This document shows, piece by piece, positions 37,417-46,574 of a DNA stretch of 64,000 nt. Under the pieces are notes generated by a model. The model had not been told where the DNA came from and did no database searches. It saw only the letters and a program-made list of their open reading frames with translations. Origin of the DNA: a candidate division TM6 bacterium GW2011_GWF2_37_49 (lineage in GTDB: Bacteria > Babelota > Babeliae > Babelales > RVW-14); the NCBI GenBank assembly GCA_000989955.1, contig LBTE01000003.1, positions 61,133-125,132 of the forward strand. Reading direction: 5' to 3'. The translations under genes were made by a program, and so were the position numbers. The first letter of the stretch is position 1, and every line of letters begins with the position of its first letter.

Positions 37417-37468
37417 ATACGTATCGCGAATATAAAATAAAATAATTATTTATTAATTTTTATATCGA

Positions 37469-37615
37469 GTTTTACTGATAATCGAAAAGCGTATCTGAAA
37501 CCAACGTCCAGATCGTGCCTGGCAGCCCGCATCTAAAAAAATATTATTTTCTTGTTAACGCTGATTGGCAGGCGTGCTTTGACGAATGGCGTTGATGTAT
37601 GCCGCTGTGGGAGAT
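37469..37615 (+). repeat. Dispersed intergenic repeat, copy 8 (array type)
   Basis: Nearly the same as copies 7 and 9: GATAATCGAAAAGCGTATC, CCAGATCGTGCCTGG, GCATCTAAAAAAATATTATT and the end CGTTGATGTATGCCGCTG. Lies upstream of array member 3. Confidence 0.8.
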
Positions 37616-37631
37616 GGGTTTGGCTCGTATA

Positions 37632-37660
37632 AGAAGAGGCGGTGATTAGCCGCCTCTTCT
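37632..37660 (-). terminator. Terminator of array member 4
   Basis: 11-bp stem AGAAGAGGCGG with CCGCCTCTTCT around the loop TGATTAG, 12 bp past the stop of member 4. Homologous to the terminators of members 2 and 5. Confidence 0.78.
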
Positions 37661-37672
37661 CAATTGATTCGA

Positions 37673-39376
37673 TTAATTTGTAAACGATTCTGGTGATGTC
37701 TGTGTTACCGGCATAGATGTTGCTGGAGGCTGAGTTGGCGCCTTCACACCTTTCGGCATCTTGCCTGCAATCGCCGCCTTGAGTGATTGTAATTCTGACC
37801 CATCATTTTTCATTTTTGTCATTAGATTGTCACGCAATTCCTTGGTAGCCGTTCGCTTTTCAGGATTATTTTTTTGTTTTAACATATCTTTGTTCAATTT
37901 TTTTAAATTTTTAGCATCTTCCTTGTGTTTCTGCTCTAATTCATTGACCATTGCTTGTGCGTCTTTTGTGGCTGATTTTAATGTTGCCTGAGCATCTTTA
38001 TCTTTTGGGTTAGCGTTTGCAGCGGCTCGCAGTATAGCTACCGTATCGGCAAGCTGTTGCGGCGTTCTGGTATCTGAAGTTAAGATAGCTTCGATTGTTT
38101 TTTGAGCTTTTGTTAATAACGCAATTGTATCACCTGCTCTAATCATATCTTCATTTAGAACCTTTGATTGATCAGCTAGCATCTTTACTTTACTTGCATT
38201 CAATTTTTCAAGTTCGGCTTGCATTTGCTTTAATGTTGTTTTAGCTTGTTCAGTATCTTTACCAGCACTGATAGCATAAATTTGATCTGCTACAGCTTTC
38301 TCTTGTTTGGCAATTTTAGCATTAATAGCGCGAATGGATGAGTCAAATTGCTCAACTTTTCTTGCTTCCTGATCGATCTTTTTTTCAGTTTCTTTTATAG
38401 CTACATCTAACTCTTTGACTTGTGCTTGTGCCGCTTTTGCTAAAACTTTAGCATCATCCTTGGCGGCTTGTAATTCTTTGAATTTGGTTGTATTAGAAGG
38501 ATCTTTTTTCAGTTCTGTTTCCATGGCTTCTATCTTAAGTTGTTGTAGCTTAATCATAGTTGCAGCATCTTCCGTTCGAGTTGGTAAGGATGCTTGTAAT
38601 TGCGCCTGTTTAAGAGAAAGTTGTTTCGTGCCTTCTTCAATTTGATGCTTTAAAGACGATTTTTTTTGTGGATCGATAGTTAATAAAAGTTTAGATTTGA
38701 GAACAGAAATTGTTTTTTGAGTATCTATCAAGTCTTTATTAAGACTTGCAACCTGTCGTTTGCTTTCACCAATTGTCCCTTTAAATGCCATAATTGCTGA
38801 TTCAATTATGGTTACAGATTCCTTTTTTAAATCTTCCAATGATTCTTTTTTGTAAGGCGCACTTTTTAGTTTAAACCGGTCACGCCACTCCATAGAATCC
38901 ATTTGTTCTTCAGCGCTAGGCCATTTAAATCCTGAAACAGTCTCTTTGATCCTTGATTGAGTTGTTTGGGCTTCGACTTGATCTTTTTTTTGACTCAAAT
39001 CACTCATGTCAATCTCATCGGGTTGCTTTTTTGGCTGCGTTTTAGGAGTGAACCAGCTTTTGATTTTATCTCCGAAGGTTGTTTTTTTAGCGGCTTCAAC
39101 TTCGGCTGCAGCTTCAGGATGAGTGATAACTTCTGAGCTTTGTGGGGGTTTGGGAGCGGCATAAGTAGGTTTGGGCGAGAAAGTTTTAGCTGGAATCGCG
39201 GGTAACGGTTTAGATGTGCCATGAGCTTCCAATGCTTTTTTATACTCCGCCTGTTGCCTTTCCGCAGCTTCATGTTTGTCCAGCTTGGCCGCATCCTCCT
39301 GTCCTCCAAAAACTTTGCCCGATACGAGCATGACTAGGCTGATAAACAATATCAGCGATATTTCGTTACGCTTCAT
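37673..39376 (-). CDS. Secreted coiled-coil protein, array member 4
   Basis: 567 residues. Shared signal peptide (ISLILFISLVMLVSG), then GGQEDAAK. The Pro-rich linker includes PTYAAPKPPQSS and the module TTFGDKIKSWFTPKTQP near residue 105, both also in member 5. Coiled coils fill the middle. Signature DTRTPQQLADTVAILRA near residue 434, then DKDAQATLKSATKDAQ, and LKAAIAGKMPKGVKAPTQ near the end, again shared with member 5. Members 4 and 5 are the closest pair. No enzymatic motif seen. Confidence 0.8.
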   Translation of the reverse strand: MKRNEISLILFISLVMLVSGKVFGGQEDAAKLDKHEAAERQQAEYKKALEAHGTSKPLPAIPAKTFSPKPTYAAPKPPQSSEVITHPEAAAEVEAAKKTTFGDKIKSWFTPKTQPKKQPDEIDMSDLSQKKDQVEAQTTQSRIKETVSGFKWPSAEEQMDSMEWRDRFKLKSAPYKKESLEDLKKESVTIIESAIMAFKGTIGESKRQVASLNKDLIDTQKTISVLKSKLLLTIDPQKKSSLKHQIEEGTKQLSLKQAQLQASLPTRTEDAATMIKLQQLKIEAMETELKKDPSNTTKFKELQAAKDDAKVLAKAAQAQVKELDVAIKETEKKIDQEARKVEQFDSSIRAINAKIAKQEKAVADQIYAISAGKDTEQAKTTLKQMQAELEKLNASKVKMLADQSKVLNEDMIRAGDTIALLTKAQKTIEAILTSDTRTPQQLADTVAILRAAANANPKDKDAQATLKSATKDAQAMVNELEQKHKEDAKNLKKLNKDMLKQKNNPEKRTATKELRDNLMTKMKNDGSELQSLKAAIAGKMPKGVKAPTQPPATSMPVTQTSPESFTN

Positions 39377-39461
39377 TATTTTTCCTTTCTCAATTTATAA
39401 CTGCACTATCATACGTATCGCGAATATAATGAAATAAAATAATTATTTATTAATCTTTATA

Positions 39462-39612
39462 TCGAGTTTTATTGATAATCGAAAAGCGTATCTGAAACAA
39501 ACGTCCAGATCGTGCCTGGCAGCCCGCATCTAAAAAAATATCATTTTCTTGTTAACATTGATTGGCAGGCGCGTTTTGACGAATGGGGTTGATGTATGCC
39601 CCTGTGGAAGAT
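39462..39612 (+). repeat. Dispersed intergenic repeat, copy 9 (array type)
   Basis: GATAATCGAAAAGCGTATC, CCAGATCGTGCCTGG, GCATCTAAAAAAATATCATT and the end GGTTGATGTATGCCCCTG. Lies upstream of array member 4. It matches what I take as the family consensus best. Confidence 0.8.
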
Positions 39613-39625
39613 TGATTTGGCTCAT

Positions 39626-39660
39626 ATAAAAAGAGGCGGTGATTAGCCGCCTCTTTTTAT
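39626..39660 (-). terminator. Terminator of array member 5
   Basis: 14-bp stem ATAAAAAGAGGCGG with CCGCCTCTTTTTAT around the loop TGATTAG, 21 bp past the stop of member 5. On the minus strand the right arm ends in CTTTTTAT, giving a T-rich tail. Confidence 0.8.
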
Positions 39661-39681
39661 TGTTATTGATTTATTTGCTTA

Positions 39682-41595
39682 TCAAAGCTGATCAAGTATT
39701 ATTTTATGCCCAGGTTTTTCTTGTTCTTGTACAGGTATAGACGTTGCTGGAGCCTGAGTAGGCGCCTTCACACCTTTCGGCAGCTTGCCTGCAATCGCCG
39801 CCTTGAGTGAATCTCTTGTGATTAAATCAGTGATCATTGCCGTTGATAGAGCATCACGCTCTTGTTTGGTTTTCGTTTGCTGTTCAGTATTATTTCTTTG
39901 TTTTTCCACCAGTTTTCGCAGCCCTCTTAATTTTTTAGCATCATCCTTGCGTTTCTGCTCTAATTCTTTGAGTTTTTGTTCGGCGTCTTTTGTGGCTGAT
40001 TTTAATGTTGCTTGAGCATCTTTATCCCTTGGATCAGCTTTTACCGCGGCTCGCAGTATGGATACCGTATCGGCAAGCTGTTGCGGCGTTCTGTCATCTG
40101 CAGGTATTTTTGCAGCGAGGACCGCTTCGGCTGTTTTGAGGCTACCTGATAAAGCTCTACTTTGTGTACGAAGTTTCATGATATCAGATTGAGCTGTTCT
40201 TGCAGCCTTTTGCATGGCCGCTTTATTTTCTTGCAATTTTTTAAGCACGTCGTTCATTTCTGCGAGTTTATTTGTAGCAGCTGGGCCAGGCTCATTACCG
40301 TTCTCTCTAACTTTTGAAATACTATCACTAATACCCTGCATGACTTTCACTTGTGTCTGAATTTTAGCTTCTAACCTTTTGATGTCTGTTCCAAATTGCG
40401 TAACTTTTTTTGTTTCTTGAGCGACCTTTTGGTCAACTTCTTTTATTGCTGTGTCCAACTCTTTGGCTTGTGTTTCGGCCGCCTTTTGTGCCGATTTAAA
40501 GCTATCTCTCGATACTTGTAGTTGTTTTAATGAGTCTGTATCTTGTGGACTTCCATTTATTGCTTTTTGATATTCAGTTATCGCTGCACCATGCAATTCG
40601 ACAGCAGTCTTTGTAGCGGATACACTGTCTCGCACCGCATTGACATGGTTTTCTTTTTTCGCAGCTAATTCTTTTTGCGTTTTTTCAATTTGAGCCAGGA
40701 TATCTTTTTTTGCTTGAGCCGTCGCATGAATAGCATTATCCATAAGTTTTTTAATGTCAGCTGCAGCTTTTTTTATTGCCTGTGATGATATTTGGATTTT
40801 AGTATCAATTTTAGTACGAAAATTAGTGAGGGCTGTTTCTGCTCCGCGTAGTCTTGTTTTATCACCTTCACTTATAAATTCACCGCTTACAACTTTTTTC
40901 GTAATTTCTTCAACTGCTGTCTTTAATTTTTCTAATGAAATTGGAGCTTTTTTAGGTATGCCGGATTCTGCAGATATTTCAGGACCAGTCTGACCAGGCA
41001 CAAAGCGATGAGCTGCTGTCATCTCATCAGCAGTTGGTTCAGCTAGTTGTTCTTTTTTTGGATATTCAGGCGTTTCTATTCCACTGTCATCTTTTCCTTT
41101 GAATGATTTAATAAAAGGATTGGCATCAACTTGCGTTTCGGGTTGCTTTGGTTGCGGTTTAGTAGTGAACCAGCTTTTAAGTTTATCTCCGAAGGTTGTT
41201 TTTTTAGGGGCTTCGGCTTCGGCTGCAGCTTGAGGATGAGTGATATCTGCTGAGCTTTGTTGAGGCTTGGGAGCGGCATAAGTAGGTTTGGGAGGTAAAA
41301 TTGTAGCATCCCGATGAGATTTTAATTTCTTGTCAAGCGCCTCCTGTTCATCAGAAGACAAATCATGCACTTGTTTAGTAGGCTGATGGAGAATTGCAGA
41401 AGGAATATTTGTTGGAGAGGTCGCTCTATGCCCACTTATCTCAGTTTTCCGATATTCTACTTGTTCCTTTTTCACGTTAGTAGATTTAGCCCATTTGGCC
41501 TGTTTGGCCGCATCGTCCTGTCCTCCAAAAACTTTGCCCGATACGAGCATGACTAGGCTGATAAACAATATCTGTGATATTCCGTGACGCTTCAT
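39682..41595 (-). CDS. Secreted coiled-coil protein, array member 5
   Basis: 637 residues. Shared signal peptide (ISQILFISLVMLVSG) and GGQDDAAKQAK start. The linker has PTYAAPKPQQSS and TTFGDKLKSWFTTKPQP (near residue 140), then long coiled coils. Signature DDRTPQQLADTVSILRA near residue 498, LKSATKDAEQKLKELEQKR, and LKAAIAGKLPKGVKAPTQ near the end. First gene of the array in the direction of transcription. Its upstream region keeps only the first 24 bp of the shared leader, so its promoter differs. Likely exported by Sec; no anchor seen. Confidence 0.8.
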   Translation of the reverse strand: MKRHGISQILFISLVMLVSGKVFGGQDDAAKQAKWAKSTNVKKEQVEYRKTEISGHRATSPTNIPSAILHQPTKQVHDLSSDEQEALDKKLKSHRDATILPPKPTYAAPKPQQSSADITHPQAAAEAEAPKKTTFGDKLKSWFTTKPQPKQPETQVDANPFIKSFKGKDDSGIETPEYPKKEQLAEPTADEMTAAHRFVPGQTGPEISAESGIPKKAPISLEKLKTAVEEITKKVVSGEFISEGDKTRLRGAETALTNFRTKIDTKIQISSQAIKKAAADIKKLMDNAIHATAQAKKDILAQIEKTQKELAAKKENHVNAVRDSVSATKTAVELHGAAITEYQKAINGSPQDTDSLKQLQVSRDSFKSAQKAAETQAKELDTAIKEVDQKVAQETKKVTQFGTDIKRLEAKIQTQVKVMQGISDSISKVRENGNEPGPAATNKLAEMNDVLKKLQENKAAMQKAARTAQSDIMKLRTQSRALSGSLKTAEAVLAAKIPADDRTPQQLADTVSILRAAVKADPRDKDAQATLKSATKDAEQKLKELEQKRKDDAKKLRGLRKLVEKQRNNTEQQTKTKQERDALSTAMITDLITRDSLKAAIAGKLPKGVKAPTQAPATSIPVQEQEKPGHKIILDQL

Positions 41596-41704
41596 TATTT
41601 TTCCTTTCTCAATTTATTCACTACAATACTCACGCCTGTTGATGAGTCTAGGTAATTATTCGATAAAATGAAATAAATAATAAAATTTAATCAAGAAATA
41701 TTGA

Positions 41705-43390
41705 TTAAACGAGGCCTTCTTCGTACCGAAAGCTGGACGTTTGGATTGCTCTGACCTGGCCTGAGTTGATAGAAAATATTTTGTCTACATTTTTGAGCAT
41801 TGCTGGCCTGTGAGAGACGATGATTAAAGTCTTTTGACCTTTTAATTCAAAAATTGCCTGCTGAATTATTTTTTCAGACTCTTGATCTAGAGCGGATGTT
41901 GCCTCATCAAAGATTAAGATTTCAGGGGATTTCAGCAGTGCGCGAGCTATAGTAATTCTCTGCTTTTGGCCGCCAGAAAGCAGTGTTCCGTTTTCGCCGA
42001 CTATTGTTTGATATCCCTGCGGCAAGTCTTTGATGAATTCTTCTGCATGTGCAAGCTTGCAGGCATTGACCACTTCTTCGTGTGTTACGTTTGATTGGGC
42101 GTATGCAACGTTGTTGTAGATTGTGTCGTTGAATAAAAACGTTCTTTGCCCGACGTATCCAATTTTGTTGCGTAGGCTTGATAACGAGATTTGTGTTATA
42201 TCCATGCCGTCGATCAAAACGTTGCCCTGAGTTGGCATTACAAAACCAAGCAGCATATCGCACATCGTACTCTTGCCTGATCCAGACGCTCCGATGATGC
42301 CAACGCATTCGCCGTGTTTAATTTGTAGATTAGCATTCTTGAATACAAATGAGTTTGAGTTGTAAGCAAACGCTACATCTTTAAAGTTTATTTCTGCCTT
42401 GAATTCAATTAATTCTAAAGATCTATTTTTTGTTGCAGGGTAAACGCGATCTATAATTTCAAAAATTCTGTCTGCAGCCGCAATGCCGTACTGGACCTCA
42501 GAATAAAAAGAGACTATTTTTTTGATAGGTTGGTAGGCCAAGATTACCGCGCCAAAAAATGAAATCAGTGCGCCAGCCGTAATTATGCCTGTCAGAACTT
42601 GTTGAGCTGCAAAATAAAACACCACGCCGCCGCCGGTTATGCCAATCGGCTCTATCAGCGCTGGGGCAAAGGCTTCTATTTTTACATTGCGCATGATTGA
42701 TCTGAAGCACTGAGTCAAAAGGCCTTTAAATCTGCCAACTTCGATGTTTTCGCCGTTAAACGCCTTTATCTCTCTGATTCCGGTAAAAGACTCTTGAAGC
42801 ATGTTGCTGATTTTGCCCATCTCTTGCTGAATGCCCAAAGAGGCCTTTTTACGCGCTTTGCCAAGTCGTTGAGTTGTAATAACTATGATTGGCCCTACGA
42901 TGGCCATGATCAAAGCCAGCTGCCAGTTCATAAAAAGCGCAACACCAATCAAAAACGCCCCCTCAAACAGGCTGCGGACGCCATCTTTGACTCCGAGCGA
43001 GATAGTGTTCTGTATCATCTGAATATCGTTCAAAAAGTGTGACATCAACTGCCCAGACGTTTTTTCTTGAAAAAATGATATCGGAAAATGGGCTATTTTT
43101 GCGAACAGGTCGGTGCGAATGTCATTGATCACGCGATTGCCGACCCAGTACATAAAATATGAGGTTAGATACATAAAAACGGCTTTGAGTATAAAAAGTA
43201 GAACAAAACCTATGATGAATGGAATAATCAGGTGGCTATAACTTTTGATAAAAACTTCGTCGACGGTGTGGCGCAAAAGATACGTTGGCGCTGCAGCCAT
43301 CAACCCGAACAGTGATGCGAAAATCATCGACAAAATCAGTCGGGTTTTATATTTCTTTGTATATTCGAGAACTCTTTTTAAGCTACTCAT
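41705..43390 (-). CDS. ABC transporter, fused permease and ATPase (MsbA-like lipid flippase)
   Basis: 561-residue half-transporter. Six membrane helices in the first 320 residues, then an ATPase domain with Walker A GIIGASGSGKST, Q-loop GYVGQRTFLF, signature LLSGGQKQR, Walker B ILIFDEATSALD and switch His in IIVSHRP. The set is intact, so it should hydrolyse ATP. Sequence style is that of MsbA/lipid A exporters, which acts as a homodimer in the inner membrane, but multidrug exporters look much alike. A single gene with repeat copy 10 upstream. Confidence 0.92.
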   Translation of the reverse strand: MSSLKRVLEYTKKYKTRLILSMIFASLFGLMAAAPTYLLRHTVDEVFIKSYSHLIIPFIIGFVLLFILKAVFMYLTSYFMYWVGNRVINDIRTDLFAKIAHFPISFFQEKTSGQLMSHFLNDIQMIQNTISLGVKDGVRSLFEGAFLIGVALFMNWQLALIMAIVGPIIVITTQRLGKARKKASLGIQQEMGKISNMLQESFTGIREIKAFNGENIEVGRFKGLLTQCFRSIMRNVKIEAFAPALIEPIGITGGGVVFYFAAQQVLTGIITAGALISFFGAVILAYQPIKKIVSFYSEVQYGIAAADRIFEIIDRVYPATKNRSLELIEFKAEINFKDVAFAYNSNSFVFKNANLQIKHGECVGIIGASGSGKSTMCDMLLGFVMPTQGNVLIDGMDITQISLSSLRNKIGYVGQRTFLFNDTIYNNVAYAQSNVTHEEVVNACKLAHAEEFIKDLPQGYQTIVGENGTLLSGGQKQRITIARALLKSPEILIFDEATSALDQESEKIIQQAIFELKGQKTLIIVSHRPAMLKNVDKIFSINSGQVRAIQTSSFRYEEGLV

Positions 43391-43597
43391 TTTTTGTTTG
43401 CCGATCCATTTTATTAAACTTTTTCTGAAACTAATGAATTATATTGATTTTATTGATAAAAATCGAGTTTGTACACCGCCAATTGCAAGACAGGCCGCCA
43501 AAGCTGCAATTATTTGGCAAAACTCTGATCAGAAGACGCTTGCAAGCAAGACTCATAAAATATGCTAGATTGCATCAGGTCTGCCGAGCGTGCAACC

Positions 43598-43737
43598 AGT
43601 TTTCGTTATTTTAAAAATTTTCATTCGCCAGCCCAGACCAGATCACTGCCGGCAGGGCGCATCTAAAAACTTATCAAACAGCTGATATAACCGACTCTAT
43701 CGAGGGTTTAAGATAACATAGTTGATGTATGATCGGT
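43598..43737 (+). repeat. Dispersed intergenic repeat, copy 10
   Basis: AGTTTTCGTTATTTTAAAAA, dyad AGCCCAGACCAGATCACTGC with CCGGCAGGGCG, core GCATCTAAAAACTTATCAAA, end TAGTTGATGTATGATCGG. It fills most of the gap between tsaD and the ABC transporter. The rest of the gap (43391-43597) shows nothing I can support. Confidence 0.72.
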
Positions 43738-43753
43738 CTAATCAATGACTTGA

Positions 43754-44800
43754 TTACAGCCCAACATCTAAAGAAAAATCATCAGAGTAACCGTTGAGAT
43801 GTTTGTATCCGCCAACAAAAGCAATCATTGCTGCATTGTCGGTACAAAATTGAGGTGGGGCAACGAATAAATTCTTGTTTTTTTGCAAACAAAATTGATT
43901 CAGATTTTGCCTTAAAAATTTATTGCAGGCAACGCCTCCAACGAACGTCAAACACTTGATTTCTGGGTACTTTTTGAATGCAAATTTAACGTTATTGACG
44001 AATACATCGGATATGCAAGCCAACAATGAGCTTGCCACCTGCTGCTTTAATTCTAGAGTCAAACTTTCCTGAACAGGTCCAGTATTTAAATTATAAGCTC
44101 CACGCTTTACAAGGTCGTAAAGAACAGCGGTTTTTAAGCCAGAAAAGCTAAAAAACACATCTCCGCCGATGTTTTTGGTTCGTGGATATTTAAAAAAATC
44201 TTGGCAATTTACTTGCTGGGCCAGTTTTTCTATGATTGGGCCGCCAGGATATGCAAACCCTAAAACCTTTGCGATCTTATCAAAAGCCTCACCTGCGGCG
44301 TCATCAATGGTTTGGCCTACAACTTGATAATCACCAAAACCTTTAACCAAATACAGCGCTGTGTGCCCACCTGAGACAGAAAGGCAGAGATGCGGAAAAG
44401 TAATGTTAGTTTCGATGGTCAAATCACTTTTTAAAAAAGATGAAAAGAGATGCCCTTCAAGATGATTGACTCCGACAATTTTTTTGTTTCGCGACCAGGC
44501 AATGCCTTTTGCAAAGCAAAGCCCAACAAACAGCGAACCAACCAACCCAGGGCCTTTTGCAACAGCAATCACATCGATATCATCGATTGTGACGCTTGCC
44601 TGGCTCAAGGCCTCTTGAACAATTGGATTAATTTTTTCTAACTGTGAACGCGAGGCGATTTCGGGAACAACGCCACCAAAAGCCGCATGCATACTGATTT
44701 GTGAAAAAATAACGCTGGATAAAATTCGACCAGAGCTAGAATCATAAACCGCAGCTCCAGTCTCATCACACGAGGTTTCAATGCCCAAAACTAAAGACAT
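43754..44800 (-). CDS. tsaD: tRNA N6-adenosine threonylcarbamoyltransferase TsaD
   Basis: Catalytic subunit that adds threonylcarbamoyl to A37 of ANN-decoding tRNAs, working with TsaB, TsaC and TsaE. 348 residues of the ASKHA fold: N-terminal LGIETSCDETGAAVYD, metal-binding His pair in HLEGHLFS, the nucleotide loops LSVSGGHTALYLV and DDAAGEAFDKIAKVLG with YPGGP, and the late GGVACNKFLR. All complete. It starts 33 bp after the present rho stop, and only 4 bp after the stop of rho's original tail frame, so the two were an operon. Confidence 0.96.
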   Translation of the reverse strand: MSLVLGIETSCDETGAAVYDSSSGRILSSVIFSQISMHAAFGGVVPEIASRSQLEKINPIVQEALSQASVTIDDIDVIAVAKGPGLVGSLFVGLCFAKGIAWSRNKKIVGVNHLEGHLFSSFLKSDLTIETNITFPHLCLSVSGGHTALYLVKGFGDYQVVGQTIDDAAGEAFDKIAKVLGFAYPGGPIIEKLAQQVNCQDFFKYPRTKNIGGDVFFSFSGLKTAVLYDLVKRGAYNLNTGPVQESLTLELKQQVASSLLACISDVFVNNVKFAFKKYPEIKCLTFVGGVACNKFLRQNLNQFCLQKNKNLFVAPPQFCTDNAAMIAFVGGYKHLNGYSDDFSLDVGL

Positions 44801-44833
44801 CAGCTTATTTTGCTCCTGTCTTTTTCTTAAGCA

Positions 44834-46360
44834 TCATATCCCAAAATTCTTCATTATTTTTAGTTTTACGCATAAGAACTCCATACCCTCAGCAGTATTC
44901 ATAGAACTTATGAATTTTTGCAAAACCCACATGTTGTTAACTTCTGCTTCTGGAAGCATTAATTCTTCTCGACGAGTGCCTGAAGCCTGGAGGTCAAATG
45001 CTGGATAAATTCGCTTATTTGCTAGCTTACGAGTTAAGTGGATTTCCATGTTACCGGTTCCCTTAAACTCTTCAAAAATAACCTCATCCATTCTTGATCC
45101 GGTTTCAACAAGAGCAGTGGCTAAAATTGTCAACGAACCACCCTCTTCGATGTTTCTTGCTGCACCAAAAAAACGTTTTGGTCTTTGCAGCGCATTGGCA
45201 TCAATACCACCAGTCAGAACCTTGCCTGATGCTGGAGCCAGTGTATTGTAAGCACGAGCTAATCGAGTTAATGAGTCAAGCAAAACGACAACGTCTTTGC
45301 CACTTTCGACCAATCGTTTTGCTTTTTCAAGGACTATTTCTGCGACCTGGACATGTCGTGTTGCATATTCATCAAATGTTGAACTTACAACTTCAGCATG
45401 AACAGAACGTTCCATATCTGTAACTTCTTCTGGACGCTCATCTATCAATAAAATCATCATTATTGCTTCTGGATGATTCTTTAAGATCGAATTTGCTATC
45501 TCTTTGAGCAATGTGGTTTTACCAGTTTTTGGCGGAGCAACAATCAATCCACGTTGGCCCTTACCAATCGGAGTAAGAATATCCATGATTCGCATTGATA
45601 TTATATTTGGATCGGTTTCCAGAGTAAATTTTTCGTTAGGAAATAATGGAGTCAAATTCTCAAAAACAGTCTTGCTAACATTCGCCATCGGAGAACCATA
45701 ATTTACGCTTTCCATTCGCTGCAAAGCAAAATATTTTTCACCATCTTTTGGCTTACGCAATGTTCCTTTAATTACATCACCAGTTCTAAGCGCAAAACGC
45801 TTTATGTGTGCAGGAGAAACGTAAATATCGTCAGGACCAGGAACATAACTAAATTTTGGTGAGCGTAAAAATCCGAATCCATCGGGTAATCGTTCAAGGA
45901 TACCTTCACCGTAAATTTCAACTTTTTGTTCTGATTGTGCCTCAAGAATCTTAAAAATAATTTCTTGTTTCTTGAGAGACGCAACGTTGGCCACGTTGAT
46001 GCTTTGAGCATAATTTATAAGACTTGTAATGTTCATTTCTTTGAGAGTTTGAACATTGATAGAAACCTTATTTCCAGCGTCTCCGTTGGACTCTATCCTA
46101 TCATTTCTATCGTTGATTACATGTTTAGGTGATTCTTGTGCAGACATTTGATCCTTGGCCTCTTTTGTAATCCCAGTCACATTTTGACGGTGTTCTTCAA
46201 TAACCGGTTCGCTTCTCAATTTTTCTTCAAAAACTTCTCCTGATGCTTCACCTTCTAAAGCTTCAATTTCCTTGATTAATGCAAGCTTTTCATTTTTTGC
46301 ATCTGATTTATTTTCACTGTTGGATATAACATCCTGAGAATTTTTTTTATTATTAACCAT
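44834..46360 (-). CDS. rho: Transcription termination factor Rho, with a frameshifted C-terminal tail
   Basis: Hexameric RNA helicase that ends transcription. 508 residues: a charged N-terminal extension (about 100), the RNA-binding cold-shock-like domain ([14 protein letters not shown]), then the ATPase with Walker [16 protein letters not shown], Walker [16 protein letters not shown] and the R-loop [17 protein letters not shown]. The last residues in frame (after GMEFL) are [13 protein letters not shown] different frame at 44873-44805 reads [18 protein letters not shown], which is what Rho proteins normally have here, so a small indel near 44873-44876 has replaced the last 20 or so residues. 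Confidence 0.93.
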   Translation of the reverse strand: MVNNKKNSQDVISNSENKSDAKNEKLALIKEIEALEGEASGEVFEEKLRSEPVIEEHRQNVTGITKEAKDQMSAQESPKHVINDRNDRIESNGDAGNKVSINVQTLKEMNITSLINYAQSINVANVASLKKQEIIFKILEAQSEQKVEIYGEGILERLPDGFGFLRSPKFSYVPGPDDIYVSPAHIKRFALRTGDVIKGTLRKPKDGEKYFALQRMESVNYGSPMANVSKTVFENLTPLFPNEKFTLETDPNIISMRIMDILTPIGKGQRGLIVAPPKTGKTTLLKEIANSILKNHPEAIMMILLIDERPEEVTDMERSVHAEVVSSTFDEYATRHVQVAEIVLEKAKRLVESGKDVVVLLDSLTRLARAYNTLAPASGKVLTGGIDANALQRPKRFFGAARNIEEGGSLTILATALVETGSRMDEVIFEEFKGTGNMEIHLTRKLANKRIYPAFDLQASGTRREELMLPEAEVNNMWVLQKFISSMNTAEGMEFLCVKLKIMKNFGI

Positions 46361-46574
46361 AAGAAAAACACAAATTAATTGGGATTAGATATACGAACAA
46401 CTTTTCTACAAAACTAAATTCTTACTTTGATGACAATATTATACATTTAACTTAATCGAATCACGTAATCAAAGAACACATTTTTCGAAACTATTTACAA
46501 TTATAATGAACAGACCAGCATCGCAAAACTAAAGTCAGAAGACAACGATAAACGCCGCCTTAGCATAATTTTTA

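Noticed and set aside
43245..43568. Plus-strand frame of 107 codons at the start of the ABC transporter gene
   Set aside because: The first half is antisense to the transporter start and the second half is intergenic; no domain and no ribosome-binding site.
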